From: Portulaca oleracea | Lineage: Eukaryota > Streptophyta > Magnoliopsida > Caryophyllales > Portulacaceae | Direction: 5' to 3' | Length of the DNA: 64,000 bases | NCBI GenBank assembly: GCA_029582165.1 | Contig: CM055872.1 | Coordinates: 52,608,195-52,672,194 of the forward strand | In this document: one piece after another, positions 1 through 11,250 of the stretch | How positions within the stretch are numbered: position 1 is the first letter of the stretch | How the letters are laid out: every line of letters starts with the position of its first letter | The notes under the pieces: model-generated | Seen by the model: the letters and a program-made list of their open reading frames with translations, nothing else | Told to the model about the DNA's origin: nothing | Database searches by the model: none | Position numbers and translations under genes: made by a program

Positions 1-383
1 TATTCTGAATTTTAACTTGAGAATATGGAGTTGCGATGAAATCCTTCACCTCTCATGCTCTAATTGGTGTAGAATACTGCTGGAATGATTATTCAGTCAT
101 CACGGACTATTAGTAGAGAACATTTCTGGGCCTACATCATTTTCTAAATAGGTCCCTATGATTCACCAAGCTCTCAAATGACATTCCATTTTGTTTGCAT
201 GCGTATTTTTACTTGACGGTCGGACCTACTGGATCAATCTCATCACTAAATTGCTTCGGTGTATTGAAGCAATATGTGCATAATTATGATATTGGAAGTG
301 ATCCTGATTGTCATGTTTATGAAAGTAGGAACTTGTTTTCATTATATATATATTTGTTGATGTTGCTTCTTTGTGTTTCACAG

Positions 384-1019
384 CCAGGCATGGAGCATGG
401 TAAAAACTGCTATGCTGATGAGCATTATTTGCAGACGTTCTTCCATGTCAGTAGATGCATCTTTTCTACTATATATCCTTCATGATTTAATAGGGTTCAT
501 CTCTCATATTTCTTTTCTCTCCCTTAAAATACGTACAGATGATTGATCCTGGAGGGATTGCAAATTGGTCTGTGACTTATGTTGATTGGTCCGAGAGAAA
601 ATGGCATCCTAGATCATTCAGAGCTCAAGACATCACTTATGAGCTTTTGAGAAATATGACAGTAAGATTTTGCTACTTAACTTTTTTCCGAGAAAGCAAA
701 CTGTAATCAATAATCATGATGCACTGCTAATAATCCCCCCCCCCCCCCCTTTACTCTTGTGCAGATGACGGATCAGAATATCCATCTCCCTAGTGATAAC
801 AGGGTAAGATTCATTTCCTCCTGCCAGCAACATTTGTTACATGGCACTATATCAAAGTAGCTCCAAAATCATTCCAATTTGCTTTTGCAGAGGGTGGTGC
901 TCACCAAACCGTGCCTGTGGAATGGACAGAGGCGGCCCTGTTATCTATTTGCACGAAAGTTTTATCCTGAGACCCTGGACAAATTGATCAGCCTATTCTC
1001 CAATTATACAGTGGTTTAG
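384..1019 (+). CDS. GT14 core-2/I-branching N-acetylglucosaminyltransferase-like protein, C-terminal exons (partial)
   Basis: Last four exons of a gene that begins left of the window. Exons are 384-446, 539-661, 765-803 and 891-1019, all phase 0, with CAG acceptors and GT donors; the stop is TAG at 1017-1019. The 117 or so residues include CYADEHYLQTFFH, a DPGGIANWSVTYVDWSERKW stretch, RAQDITYELL, and a C-terminal RRPCYLFARKFYPETLDKL block. These are hallmarks of the plant branch of the core-2/I-branching enzyme family (DUF266, GT14), which are single-pass type II Golgi proteins thought to add sugars to wall glycans or glycoproteins. The substrate of this member cannot be told. The N-terminal anchor and most of the catalytic domain are outside the window. 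Introns are short (92, 103 and 87 bp). A run of 14 C lies in the second one, near 736-749. Family assignment is confident; exact function is not. Confidence 0.88.
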
Positions 1020-2567
1020 GCTGCAATCACATTCGACATTCTTAGGTCGATTCACTTGGTCGGCCTCCTATTTTTGATATATAATCATTAGAATACAGAA
1101 AGGTGCATAGGCTTAAAAAAAAAAAGAAATATTTGACAAATTTTACTGCACAAAGATGGTGTTGCATTCTTCATTCATCAGTGATAAGCTGAGTAATCAG
1201 AGCATTGCTCGTGTCGAAGGAAAGGAGCGAAGGCCCTGTTTTGTTTTCTATCATGCCTCGTAGGCCAACTAATTGGCTTGTTTGATTTTACTTTTTCTTT
1301 ATTCTTTTTATTGTTTAGTTTACTTGGTTGTCATATTTCAGTGATTCTTATATTCGCATGGGAATTTAGGGTTACAGGATTATTAGGCTTATTCTTTTTT
1401 AGCAAATGTTCTCATATCGGGTGTCTCCAATGAGGCAGGGAAATACTCAAATAGTCCTTTTTCCTCACGTAGTTTCAGAAATCGTGTATTTCTAGAGCTA
1501 ATGAAAATCTTCTTTAATGTGTGTAGACATTCAGGCTAAGTTTTTTTTTTTTGTTTTTATTACTCCAGTTAGCCCTCTTCGTGTACAACTGCTCAAGGGA
1601 TCCTTGAACAAATCCTTTTTTTTTTTAAAGGCGTTATCAATTTAGCCTCAAAAGGAGATATTGATAAAAGTGCTAAGACAAACAATAAAAATAAAGTTCA
1701 TATAGACAGATAATAGATGATCCTCATAGGATGATTCCAACTTTTATGAACACTAAATGCAAACTTTCTAATGTAAATAATGAATATTCGGAAGCAAATT
1801 TCAAACATATACTACTGATTAAAGGATGAAAAGAAACATTTAAGGTACAATCATTAATATACAATTAAAATAATGTTTATTCCATTTTCTCAAAAATCTA
1901 AATTGTAAAAAACAATCTGAATAAACTTTGACAGCCTACATAAACCACTAAGATATCTTTATCATTATAGTTTACGTATTGGAAATGATTTTAAAAATGC
2001 ATTAATAATTAATATTAATACAATATCTAAAAAATATAAATTTAGACGTGTCGATTTTTGACTCGATCAGAACTCGAATGAATATTTTAGTGTTCTGAAA
2101 ATGATTTTCTCGATCTAAGCCTCGAAATAAATTACTTGGAAGCCTCGCAACTTAGCTGATCAAAATCGACCTGTCCATTTGACCTGAAAATTTTATTATT
2201 AAAGTTTGAATTTTATAGGAGCTTGTAACTTTTCGTTGGAATTCATGACTATTAAACTAGTAGCACAACTCATTCATATACTCTTCCTCTAACTTAAGAT
2301 GAAGCATTTATAACAATCTATCATAGATGTTTAGATTGGCTAAAAGCCAATGTGTGGCGGATCATTCCTAACATTTATAATTACTCCCCTTAAGTGAAAG
2401 CCCAACATAATGACATAGTGAAATTACTGAAGAGAGTCCGAAGCTCCAAGTGGTATACCCATCTTTATCCTCCGCAAATGGGTGAAGTCTCTCTATTGCC
2501 CTTCTCTTTCTCTTGTATAAATAACCCATGATTTCACATTTCGCAACACACACTCTCTTAACACTAT
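1020..2567. other. Intergenic, 3' flank of the GT14-like gene
   Basis: AT-rich sequence with homopolymer T and A runs (for example near 1540-1555 and 1615-1625). No coding region, RNA gene or terminal-repeat element could be supported here. The first 100-200 bases are presumably 3' UTR. Confidence 0.5.
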
Positions 2568-2570
2568 TTA

Positions 2571-2922
2571 GAGCAAGTGCAACGCCTGGCACTTCACCTT
2601 GGAACATGTGCTTAAGGGTTGCGTTTTGATCCAATAGGGAATGAAAATAGGAGGAATGTTGACGAAGAACTCTGCAGAATTCCTTCCTCATGTCAGACCA
2701 TATTATTATTTTATTTTTTTTGTAATTTTTTAACAAATCAAATGATGACACGTGTCTCTGCAGGCTCCACAAATTATTATTTTAGAGTAAAAAGGTAGGA
2801 TTGAGTTCCTATTGTTGTAGAATAAATGGAATAAAGTTTCAAATAGTAGGAATAATAGATGATGTGGAAGGGGTGGACTTCCACTTTCATTCCAAAATGT
2901 AGGATCACTATTGCATATGGTC
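2571..2922. mobile_element. Tourist/PIF-Harbinger-like MITE
   Basis: A 352 bp stretch with imperfect terminal inverted repeats: GAGCAAGTGCAAC on the left and the reverse complement of GTTGCATATGGTC-like sequence on the right (about 9 of 13 matching). It is flanked by the trinucleotide TTA on both sides (2568-2570 and 2923-2925), the target duplication expected for PIF/Harbinger elements. The 134-codon minus-strand open frame that overlaps it has no recognisable domain and is probably chance. Short inverted ends make the call tentative. Confidence 0.5.
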
Positions 2923-2925
2923 TTA

Positions 2926-4010
2926 GTGATTTGGCTACTTAAGAATTTGGCAATTCTGACCAGTTAGTGAGGCCGCCTAGTAATAGTTAGACACTCATTG
3001 ACTTGAGACTTAAAAGGGGCTCCCCCCAGGCTCCCTAATGGGAGTTTTGTGTAAGTCGCCTCCACGCTGCTCAAGGCGTCCAGGACTTCCAGCAGAACTT
3101 TTCAAGGCGCTCCAGATCTCCGGTTAACGACATCTTACCTTTCCTACCTGATGCCACACCGACACACTTTTGCTGATACTTGCACGTACCCAACATCCCA
3201 ACTCCAACTCTCCGGAACAATACTGATACTTGACCCATACTTGTGACTCAGATCCTCTGCTATCTAACCCTTATATCGAGTGAAAGGCAAATCTAAAGTT
3301 CCAGTAAAGAGTGGCCCGTTTATTTTTTAATTGGAACATAATTTGGAGTCACTGTCAAGTATGGAACCATCTAGTAAAAAAGTATTTGACACCATTTTAG
3401 CAAAAGTGATTGAAATTTTAATTGTTTTTATTTGAAATTTTTCCAATCATTTCAAAATTGATTGGAAAAGGTGATTAGTAGTACACACATTATTTGAACG
3501 CTCCACCCAAATTCGGTAACCTGAAGCAATATTACGATTTTCATGAACAAAAGGCGCATTGGAGTGGGAAGTGTCATAACGATTCAATTCAAAACAAAAT
3601 GCGTTATTATTGTCATAATTGTGGTGTTTAATATCAACTTTTGTCAGCCCAATTGATGATAGAATTTTCGTTAAAATTTTTTATATTAAATGAATCTAAT
3701 ATTTAACAGTACAAAATGATGATAATTTAAAGACAGAAACAAAGCCAAAGAAAAAAGTAACTACGTTACAAAACGGAAAAAAAGAGGATGCCACTAATTT
3801 GCTTCGATTTCTATTATTCGGCAAGATGACATGTTGATAATTAAACCAAAAAAAAAAAAAAAAAAGTCACATAACATGAGTTTCCAACATGCATCTAAGA
3901 ACTCCCTCTCTCATGTCCCTACCTCATCACTCCTAAATCAAAATCAAAATGATGAAAATTCTTAACTCCAATCAAGGAAAATGAAACAATAATGATAACA
4001 ATTAAGTACG
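2926..4010. other. Intergenic, downstream of FLA gene
   Basis: AT-rich, low-complexity sequence with an A run near 3847-3865. The last 100 or so bases before 4011 are likely the 3' UTR of the minus-strand FLA gene. Nothing else could be supported. Confidence 0.45.
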
Positions 4011-4877
4011 TTATAGCAAGGGTAGTAATCCGAGGAAAATAGGCAGCAAGGTGGGAATAGCAAGCAGCAAGTTAGCAGCGGCATTCTTCTTGGCATTCTT
4101 CTTGTCCTTGGCATCACTCCCACCATCAGCCTCATTGCCGTCATCGGAGGGGCTCTTGGCATCGCCTGTGTCGTCAGATGGGGCGTCGGCGTCAGCATCA
4201 TCATCAGCATCAGCAGCTTCATCGTCGTCGTCAGAGGATTTCTTCTTCTTATGCTTCTTGGGTGAAGGTGCGACGTCGGTGTCATCCCAAGGGGACAAGG
4301 GGCTGCTTGATGGGGGAATGTTGTTGAACCCCTCAAGCCCAGGTGCAATTATGGGTTGGCTAATCTGGATGACTGAGATGTTACTAGGCTGTGCTGCCAC
4401 CATTTGCACCATTCGAGAGTCATGCTGAGCCCCCTTCACCCCCGACCCAAACACCACTTCCTTACCATTACTTGACACGGTCACGTTGAGGAAGCCTTGG
4501 TTCCTCTGAGCCATCCCAGTGGTCTGTAGGAGGGTGGTCACCATGGTCCCACTTTTGTTCTTTCGTAGGTCACCTAACTTCAACTCGTCATAGTAGTCTA
4601 AGATTACGTGGTTGGCAAGTATGTACCTGACTGTGCTACTGGCTTTGCTTGTCAGTGAGCTCATCCCAGAGTTGTCCACCACAAGAACTGTGATCGTACG
4701 ACGTGAGTTTATGCCGGCTGCCACCCCCGTCTTGCTTAGGAGGTCATTGAACGTCCCGAAGTCGGACTTCTTGTCTAGGAGTCTCGTGATGTTGAACGCA
4801 TTCATGCTCCTTGCGCATATCATCAGGATTATTGACACAACCAGGATCAAATTATATGTTCTACAACTAGAACCCAT
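4011..4877 (-). CDS. Fasciclin-like arabinogalactan protein (single FAS1 domain, GPI-anchored)
   Basis: Intact, intronless 288-residue protein. A hydrophobic signal peptide covers about residues 8-27 (ILVVSIILMICA). The FAS1 domain follows (about 28-175), with the H1-type motif ITVLVVDNSGM near 62-72 and the H2-type motif HVILDYYDELK near 90-100. Potential N-glycosylation sites include NIT (29), NKS (107), NVT (131) and NIS (166). Residues 187-265 form a Ser/Pro spacer and then an unusual tail of Lys, Asp and Ala in place of the usual Ala-Pro-rich glycomodule. The C terminus (about 268-288) is hydrophobic, as in a GPI-anchor signal. FLAs sit on the outer face of the plasma membrane and in the wall and act in adhesion and wall architecture. 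The start ATG at 4877-4875 gives a complete signal peptide. A TATA box lies about 150 bp upstream. Length fits the single-FAS1 subgroup; the precise orthologue is not assigned. Confidence 0.93.
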   Translation of the reverse strand: MGSSCRTYNLILVVSIILMICARSMNAFNITRLLDKKSDFGTFNDLLSKTGVAAGINSRRTITVLVVDNSGMSSLTSKASSTVRYILANHVILDYYDELKLGDLRKNKSGTMVTTLLQTTGMAQRNQGFLNVTVSSNGKEVVFGSGVKGAQHDSRMVQMVAAQPSNISVIQISQPIIAPGLEGFNNIPPSSSPLSPWDDTDVAPSPKKHKKKKSSDDDDEAADADDDADADAPSDDTGDAKSPSDDGNEADGGSDAKDKKNAKKNAAANLLLAIPTLLPIFLGLLPLL

Positions 4878-5025
4878 CTTTCAAAATCAAAAACAACGCA
4901 ACTCAAACTAGTTCAAATACAATTTTATTTGGATAATTATTCGATCTTCTTATTGTTGGACTTAAATTAAGTTGTACACTCACAACTGAATGATCGATAT
5001 GATTTAAACTGTGTGTGACAACTTG

Positions 5026-5032
5026 TTATATA
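5026..5032 (-). promoter_or_regulatory. Putative TATA box of the FLA gene
   Basis: TATATAA read on the minus strand, about 150 bp upstream of the FLA start codon, which would put transcription start near 4995-5000 and give a leader of about 120 bases. Position and sequence fit a plant TATA box; no other promoter element was assigned. Confidence 0.5.
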
Positions 5033-5631
5033 GGGACATCAACAGTACTTGAGGAAGTTTCAAAAACAACTTTTACTTGGATGTGAGCATATGTCGATCT
5101 CTCCTAGCTATAAGGTAGTTCTGTGGTGGAAAATGTAATATGCTATGTTTAGGAATAACTATATGCCAACAATAGTTAACTGGGTTTAATTAACACTACT
5201 CTTTTTTATTAATTGTTATTATTTCCAAAAATTTCAGCCTCGTTTGTTGGAGGGCATCCAATAATAATTTGATTGCCGTTTTGTTATATTGATCCCAAAA
5301 ACAAGCATGTTTATAGGGGTTATTTGCATTTCGGATCCCAAAGTATATTAGTATTTATTTTCTGGACCCTTGATTCTCATTGCATATTTTTCGGATGCTA
5401 AAATTTATGGGTTGAATAAAAAAATACCTTAAAGTTTGTATGTTGAAAAAAGACCCATTAACTTTTTTTTTCTTCTTCTTCTTCCCATATTTCAATTTAT
5501 CTGTCGATCAGCGTCAAACTTGAAGACTAAGGTTAAAACTAATACACCTCTCTTATTCATGCCAGAACTACTTAAACCCTGGGTACTTCAGGGTCTAATT
5601 AGTTCCGACATGAATAACAAAGGTGTCATAC

Positions 5632-6107
5632 TATGTTGTAAGAAACGGACCGGTCACTGAACCGGTTGTCCCAGTGGGTCAATGGTTCAACTAGTCGGAC
5701 CATTTTGGCCGGATTAGACCGGTTGCACCGGTCAAAACCGGCATGAACTGGTCACGAATTAAAAAAATTTCATATGCTTGAAGAATAATTAAGCTATCAA
5801 AATAATTAAATCGCCACGAACACGACATGAATTGGTCAAAGCCGGGTTGAACCGGTCAAAATTCCAGATTGAACCGGCCAAAACCGGATTGAATCGGCCA
5901 AAAACCGGATTAAACCGGACAAAAACCGGGTTTTTAAAAATTAATTCATCAAAATTCTGGTCTGAATGTGAACCGAACCGGTTTTGCCGGTTTTTCCCCT
6001 TCTGAACCGGTAAGCCGAGTTAAACCTGGAACCGGACCGGTCAACTTGCTGGTTCACAGTTGAACCGGTCAGACCGGCCGGCCCGGTCTGATTTTTACAG
6101 TTAAGGT
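5632..6107 (+). mobile_element. AACCGGT-rich small transposon, copy 1
   Basis: About 475 bp packed with ACCGGTT/AACCGGT words. The left end reads TGTTGTAAGAAACGGACCGG; the right end, reverse-complemented, reads TGTAAAAATCAGACCGGG, so the ends are imperfect inverted repeats. A second copy in the opposite orientation lies at about 15407-15773. Shared blocks include the CCCAGTGGGTCAATGG region near the left end. No coding capacity. Exact ends and target duplication could not be fixed; a non-autonomous DNA transposon is the best reading. Confidence 0.6.
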
Positions 6108-6250
6108 TGTCACAACCCTAAAATCTAACTCCTGTGTTAACCCATTTACAACAAACCAATGGGGGATAATGCATCAAATTAGCACGTTACCAATTTATAA
6201 GTTTTCTCGCTTAGTTACATCTTTTGAGATAGTAATGTAATTAACAGTTA

Positions 6251-6465
6251 GAGAGTGTTTGGTAGGAACCTCAGGGAAATTTTTTCACGGGGAAAATTTT
6301 CCAGGGGAAGTTTTCCATGAGAAAAATGTCCCTAGGAAAATGGAGAAAGTGGTGGGCCCATCGTGAAATTTTTTCCAAGGTCAACCCATACCCAACATGG
6401 GGAAAATAAGTCAACCCGGGAAAATTAACAATTTCCCCGGGGTTATTGACCAACCAAACGCACCC
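6251..6465. mobile_element. Short foldback element with TTTGGT/ACCAAA ends
   Basis: 215 bp with terminal inverted repeats GTGTTTGGT on the left and ACCAAACGCACCC on the right. The interior is rich in GGAAAATTTTCC-like inverted motifs. It is bordered by TTA on the left and TAA on the right, so a clean duplication is not seen. It resembles, but is shorter than, the elements at 33559-34469 and 56327-57162. Probably a MITE. Confidence 0.55.
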
Positions 6466-8235
6466 TAAATTGAAACTTTATAATATGATAGGATTGATTA
6501 AAAAAAGTTCAAATATGAATTTTGAGCTCCAAATATAAATTTATTATCTAAAACATTAGAATACAAAAGACAAATAGTTATTGAATACTTAGCTACCCAT
6601 GAATACCCATGGGTAATATATCCATGGAAGGAATACCCATATCACCATGTGAGTGATACCCACGTGGATATTAAGAGGCATGGGTAGGATATGAGTAGGG
6701 TCTTATAATCTATAGGTAAAATGTGGGTATAGACAATGTCCATCAATTTCCACCCAATTCCCACCCCAGCGAAACTTGGAGAGCATACCTACCTGATTTA
6801 GCCTGCTAAGGAAAACGAGGAGGACATAACCTCTCAAAAGAAACAAGGACATAACATGTCTACACGGTTGCATCTTGGGGCCTTTAGCCTCTCCAACCAA
6901 ACTTGGAGAGCATTGGCTCTCAACACCGTCGTCTCTTGTGGACTTTTACATCCATGACGACCTTAAATACAACTGGGACATAATTTAGGAATGTTAGTAA
7001 AGTTAGCCCATTAGTAAGTTAGTATTGGTCATTTTCATTATCTTAGTCACGCAATAACAAGTTTCCATAACTTAATCAAAACAATATTAATATTTAGTGC
7101 TCATTTTCATCATATTAGTCATACATTAACAAGTTAGCATAACTTAATTAAAACTTAAGAGCATGTCAATTTGGTAGGCAAGGTAAGTTAAGGTCACTGG
7201 ACTCACTGCAATAGATTAAGCCTCTAGCGATTTTTTTTTTTTTTTTGCGACAATTATGATAAATGCTACTGAAATTAGAATTAAGTCGAACATAAACTGG
7301 CTACAATAGTATTTGTGTATAAATGCCATTGTGGTCTCAATTGGCGTCTCCCAATATTCCTGAAAAAATGGATAGTAAAAGAAACCCACCGAATCTTGAT
7401 ATTTCACTTTTAGTCTTAAAAACAAAATTCACATCTCGCTTCTTTTTCACCCCCTGACTTTCAAGTTAACTCTCTCTCATCTATCAATGGCTTCCTTTCC
7501 CTTGTTTTCTCTTAGCTCCCACCCACATGTACTCTCTCTTCTTCAATCTCTATTATAGTTTCATGTTGCTTGTTTCCATCTATATATTTGCATAGTTCCT
7601 TTTTTTGAATCCACTCACTCATTTTCCAAATAGTCTTGAGGATTCCGACCATCGTCGACTTAGGATATGGCATTTTCGACCAAAACATCTATGTTGGTAA
7701 TTCCATTTTCTATCTATTGTTGCAATTCTGTTTATTTTCTTGATTTCATGTTGATTGGAGTTTTATATTTAGTTTCTTGGCTTTTGATCGAGATTGAGAC
7801 TTTAAAACCCTAATTCAATTTGTCACTTGTATTTCCTATCTATTTGGTTGAAGTTAGAGATAGATATTGGGAATTAGGGCTTATGGCGTAGTACCTGTGT
7901 GGTCTTAATATGTTTGAATCGATTTTTGGCTTAGATTACTTTTCATTATCCCATGCCTAGTATTTGGTGAAACTCGGACTTTGCTTATACTCCATGAGTA
8001 CCTCTTGATTAATGTATATAGTCCATAAATTAGTGTTTAGAATTTGTGGTTATACTCCATGAATGCCTGTTGGTTTTTGGTATAGTGGATCAATATTTAT
8101 ACTCCATGAATGCTTCTTGATTAATGCTTTACATTTCCACTACAACCAGATCGATACATCTACAATACCATCGCCTCCTTTTTTACGCTTTATCACCATC
8201 AATGGCACCATATCTATACAAGACTTTACTGCCAT
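6466..8235. other. Intergenic sequence, left side of the copia insertion
   Basis: AT-rich. Around 7440-7560 it becomes pyrimidine-rich and contains short open frames starting ATGGCTTCC, then non-coding sequence. It is continuous with 10869 onward once the copia element is removed. No protein family was recognised in either half, so whether the copia interrupted a gene is unknown. Confidence 0.35.
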
Positions 8236-8240
8236 GAGTC

Positions 8241-8741
8241 TGTTGGTTGAATATGGAGACCGATTTTGGGTTGGTCTCTCTCTCTCTTGGGAAGCAAGGT
8301 AGAAGAGTTTGAATGGGAATCAAATTGCTGATTTTTTAGCCACTTTCTTTTTGTAATTCCTTTACTGCAAGGACTCTATTTATCCTAAAATTGTGTTAGT
8401 CTTGTACTATAAATAGAGCCTAGGTGGTAGGTTTATTTGTATCGCAATTGAGAGTGTTTCATCTTATACCACAAGAGATTGACCTGTAATCTCTGTGTCA
8501 CTGAGGGAGTTGTGTGAGGCTCATCTGTGAGTGTTGATTCTCATGTTGTAACTCTAGGGAGGTTGTGAGAGATTGTGGAGGTTTGGAATCTCTTAAATAC
8601 TGTTGTAATCCTCTGATAGTGCATCGTTCGTGGTTTTTTCCCGGATTGGGTTTTTCCACGTTAATTCCTTGTGTCGAATCTTTATTATTTTTCGCCCGTT
8701 ATTATTGTTTGTCTGCTAACAACTCCCTGAGAATCCTAACA
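8241..8741 (+). repeat. 5' LTR of the copia element
   Basis: 501 bp, near-identical to the 3' LTR with scattered substitutions and small indels. It holds a TATAAATA promoter box at 8408-8415. Begins TGTTGGTTGAAT and ends AATCCTAACA. Confidence 0.93.
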
Positions 8742-8743
8742 AC

Positions 8744-8755
8744 TGGTATCAGAGC
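8744..8755 (+). other. Primer-binding site (initiator tRNA-Met)
   Basis: TGGTATCAGAGC, two bases after the 5' LTR; the standard minus-strand priming site of plant copia and many gypsy elements. Confidence 0.9.
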
Positions 8756-8793
8756 TTTAGTTGAAGTGTGGTTGATCTGCAGATTGAGAAGCA

Positions 8794-10257
8794 ATGGCAG
8801 GAACAATTGTGAAGAGTTCGGAGTTCGATGGAAAAGACTACTCATGGTGGAGAATGCGCGTTGAGGATGTGCTCCGCCAGCAAAGGTTGCATCTTGCGAT
8901 AGGTGAAAAGCTAGAAAAGATGGAACAGAAGGATTGGGAAGAGCTTGATGGTCAGGCATTTAGTACGGTCATGGTGACGCTAGCTTGAAACGTGGCTTTC
9001 AACATCAAAGATCATAAAACGATGAAAGATTTGCTCGAGGCCTTGCAAAACACATATGAGAAACCTTCGGCGGTGAACATGGTATATGTGTTACGTCGTT
9101 TGTTTGAATTTAAGATGCATGAATCTGGTGATATGCATGATAGTATGAATGAGTTGAATATGATACTATGAAAGTTAACCTCTGTGGGATTTAATTTTGA
9201 CGATGAGATGAATGTTAATATACTATTGGCTACCCTACCTAAGTCTTTGGAAAATTTTGTGACTTCTGTAACTTCTTCAATTAAGAAGGAGGAGAAACTG
9301 AAGTTTGGGGAAATTAGAGACTCTGTCCTGAATGAAAGTATTCGTAGGAAAGATTTTGATGTGTATGAGTCTTCGGGGAATGCTTTGACTGTCAAGGATA
9401 GGAGGAATAGTGGGAGCTCGGGTCGGGATCGGTCAAAATCTAGAGGTTGAAACATAGAGCACGTGTTGTGTTGGAACTGTGGTGATAGAGGTCATTTTCG
9501 TAGGGATTGTCCTAAACCTAGGAAGAGCAGTTATAATGACCATGACTCGGTAAATTCTACTGAGAATTTTGGTGATGCCCTAACTTTTAGTGTTGTCAAG
9601 TCAGAAAGGAGTTGGGTGATAGATTCGGGTGCTTCGTTTCACTCTTCATCTAGCAGAGAGGCCATTAGTAATTTTGTGAGTGGGAAGTTTGGCAGGGTTA
9701 GGCTTGCAAACGGTCACAACCTAAAGGTGCTAGGAAGAGGTGATGTGAACATTAAAACTTCTAAAGGTGGAACTTGGAGGTTGAAGAATGTCCGGTATAT
9801 CCCGTGTCTGACCAAGAACCTTGTATCTGTGAGTCAACTGGATGAGGAGGGGTTCACGACAAGATTTGAAGATGGTCATTGGAGGGTAACGAAAGGATCT
9901 CTGATAATTGCAAATGTCAAGAAAGAGGGAAAACTATATTCTGTCATTGATAACTCTAACATGCATGTTCATGCTCATCAAAGGTGTGTTAGCTTCTCTG
10001 ATGAGAAATTGGTACCAGAAACGAGGAGGTTTCCGGTCGAGGCTACGGGAACGGATGGTCAGCCGAGGAACGCATCTAACCTGCACGGGAATTCGACAAG
10101 ATCAACACAAGGTAAAGTCCCAATCCAAAATTCCCCTAAGATGTTGACGATGATGCGCATGTCGAAGTTGCAGGGGTGTGATCAGTTCAAGTGGGAGCCT
10201 ATTGCTAAAAGAGGAGTTGATGGGAGGTCAACTAGGACCTCTGTTGATCTTTGCTGA
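8794..10257 (+). pseudogene. Copia gag-protease reading frame with three in-frame stops
   Basis: One reading frame (starting ATG 8794) runs through gag and protease and is broken by three TGA codons at 8986, 9169 and 9448, with no frameshift. It shows an N-terminal copia gag block (FDGKDYSWWRMRVEDVL), a CCHC zinc knuckle CWNCGDRGHFRRDC about 9466-9510, and the aspartic protease signature WVIDSGASFH near 9614. The pre-integrase-like segment RYIPCLTKNLVSVSQLDEEG follows, after which similarity fades and the frame ends at 10257. All three stops would be CGA if C-to-T changes are reversed, which suits methylation-driven decay. Inactive as a protein gene. Confidence 0.88.
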
Positions 10258-10361
10258 ACAAGATCGAGATGAGTGCACTAGAGGATTCGAGGAGGTGTTG
10301 AACTGGTGATTGATGATGCTCATCGAAGGCTACGTTTACAATTGGTCTCCTAGTGTGAGAT

Positions 10362-10863
10362 TGTTGGGTTGAATGTGGAGACCAATTTTGGGTTGGTCTC
10401 TCTCTCTTAGGAAGCAAGGTATAAGAGTTTGAGTGGGAATCAAGTTGCTCATTTTTTAGCCACTTCCTTTTTGTAACTCCTTTGCTGCAAGGACTCTATT
10501 AATCCTAAAATTGTTTAAGCCTTGTACTATAAATAGAGCCTAGGTGGTAGGTTTATTTGTATCGCAATTGAGAGTGTTTCATCTTAAACCACAAGAGATT
10601 GACCTGTAATCTCTGAGTCCCTGAGGGAGTTGTGTGAGGCTCAATTGTGAGTGTTGAGTTCTCAGGTTGTAACTCTAGGGAGGTTGTGAGAGATTGTGGA
10701 GGTCTGGGAATCTCTTAAACACTGTTGTAATCCTCTGATAGTGCATCGTTCATGGTTTTTTCCCGGTTCAGGTTTTTCCACATTAATTCCTCGTGTCGAA
10801 TCATTATTATTTTTCGCTCGTTATTATTGTTTGTCTGCTAACAATGCCCTGAGAATCCTAACA
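10362..10863 (+). repeat. 3' LTR of the copia element
   Basis: 502 bp, TGTTGGGTTGAATG to AATCCTAACA, followed directly by the GAGTC target duplication. A TATAAATA box lies at 10528-10535. Confidence 0.93.
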
Positions 10864-10868
10864 GAGTC

Positions 10869-11250
10869 GATTGTATCAACTGTAAACATCAGTAAAATGG
10901 CGTTGCTTTGAGACCACCATCTTTGCAATTCTGTGATAGATGTTGTCACTTCCTTTATTCGGCCTCCTATAAGTGTCACTACTACCCGTATGTTCTTCGT
11001 AAGTCGATTCCATTTCTCAAAGTTGGTTTAGTATTCATATTTTAAGTGTAAATATATAGATCCAAGACTCAAGCTAATTTTGATTTTAAGTTTTTTGCTA
11101 GCATTTATGAGTGTGAAGTTCGATATAGCTGACGATTGGGATGCCTTAAAAGACCAGATTGTCCACTAAATTGGCATTGGAAGATCTCTAACTCTCTTTA
11201 TTGTCATCATAATTTTCCTCCATTCTTTTGAATAAATTTTTATTCGTTTT
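10869..11250. other. Right side of the copia target site
   Basis: Continues the pre-insertion sequence. No domain recognised. A possible splice-donor-like CGTAAGTC occurs near 10999, but without a recognisable protein no gene is called. Confidence 0.3.

Larger units (their letters stand above)
8241..10863 (+). mobile_element. Short Ty1/copia-type LTR retrotransposon (gag-protease only)
   Basis: Complete element of 2,623 bp with LTRs at 8241-8741 and 10362-10863 that begin TGTTGG and end CCTAACA. Both sides carry the 5 bp target duplication GAGTC (8236-8240 and 10864-10868). The primer-binding site TGGTATCAGAGC (8744-8755) matches the 3' end of initiator tRNA-Met. The purine-rich TAGTGTGAGAT lies directly before the right LTR. 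The internal region is only about 1.6 kb and holds gag and protease but no integrase or reverse transcriptase, so the element could move only with help in trans. The layout resembles plant terminal-repeat elements that carry only GAG. Confidence 0.93.

Noticed and set aside
2368..2772. 134-codon minus-strand open frame
   Set aside because: No recognisable domain, overlaps a probable MITE, atypical composition; likely chance.
3962..4428. Open frames of 128 (minus) and 125 (plus) codons overlapping the FLA gene
   Set aside because: Shadow frames of the repetitive Lys/Asp-coding tail of the FLA gene.
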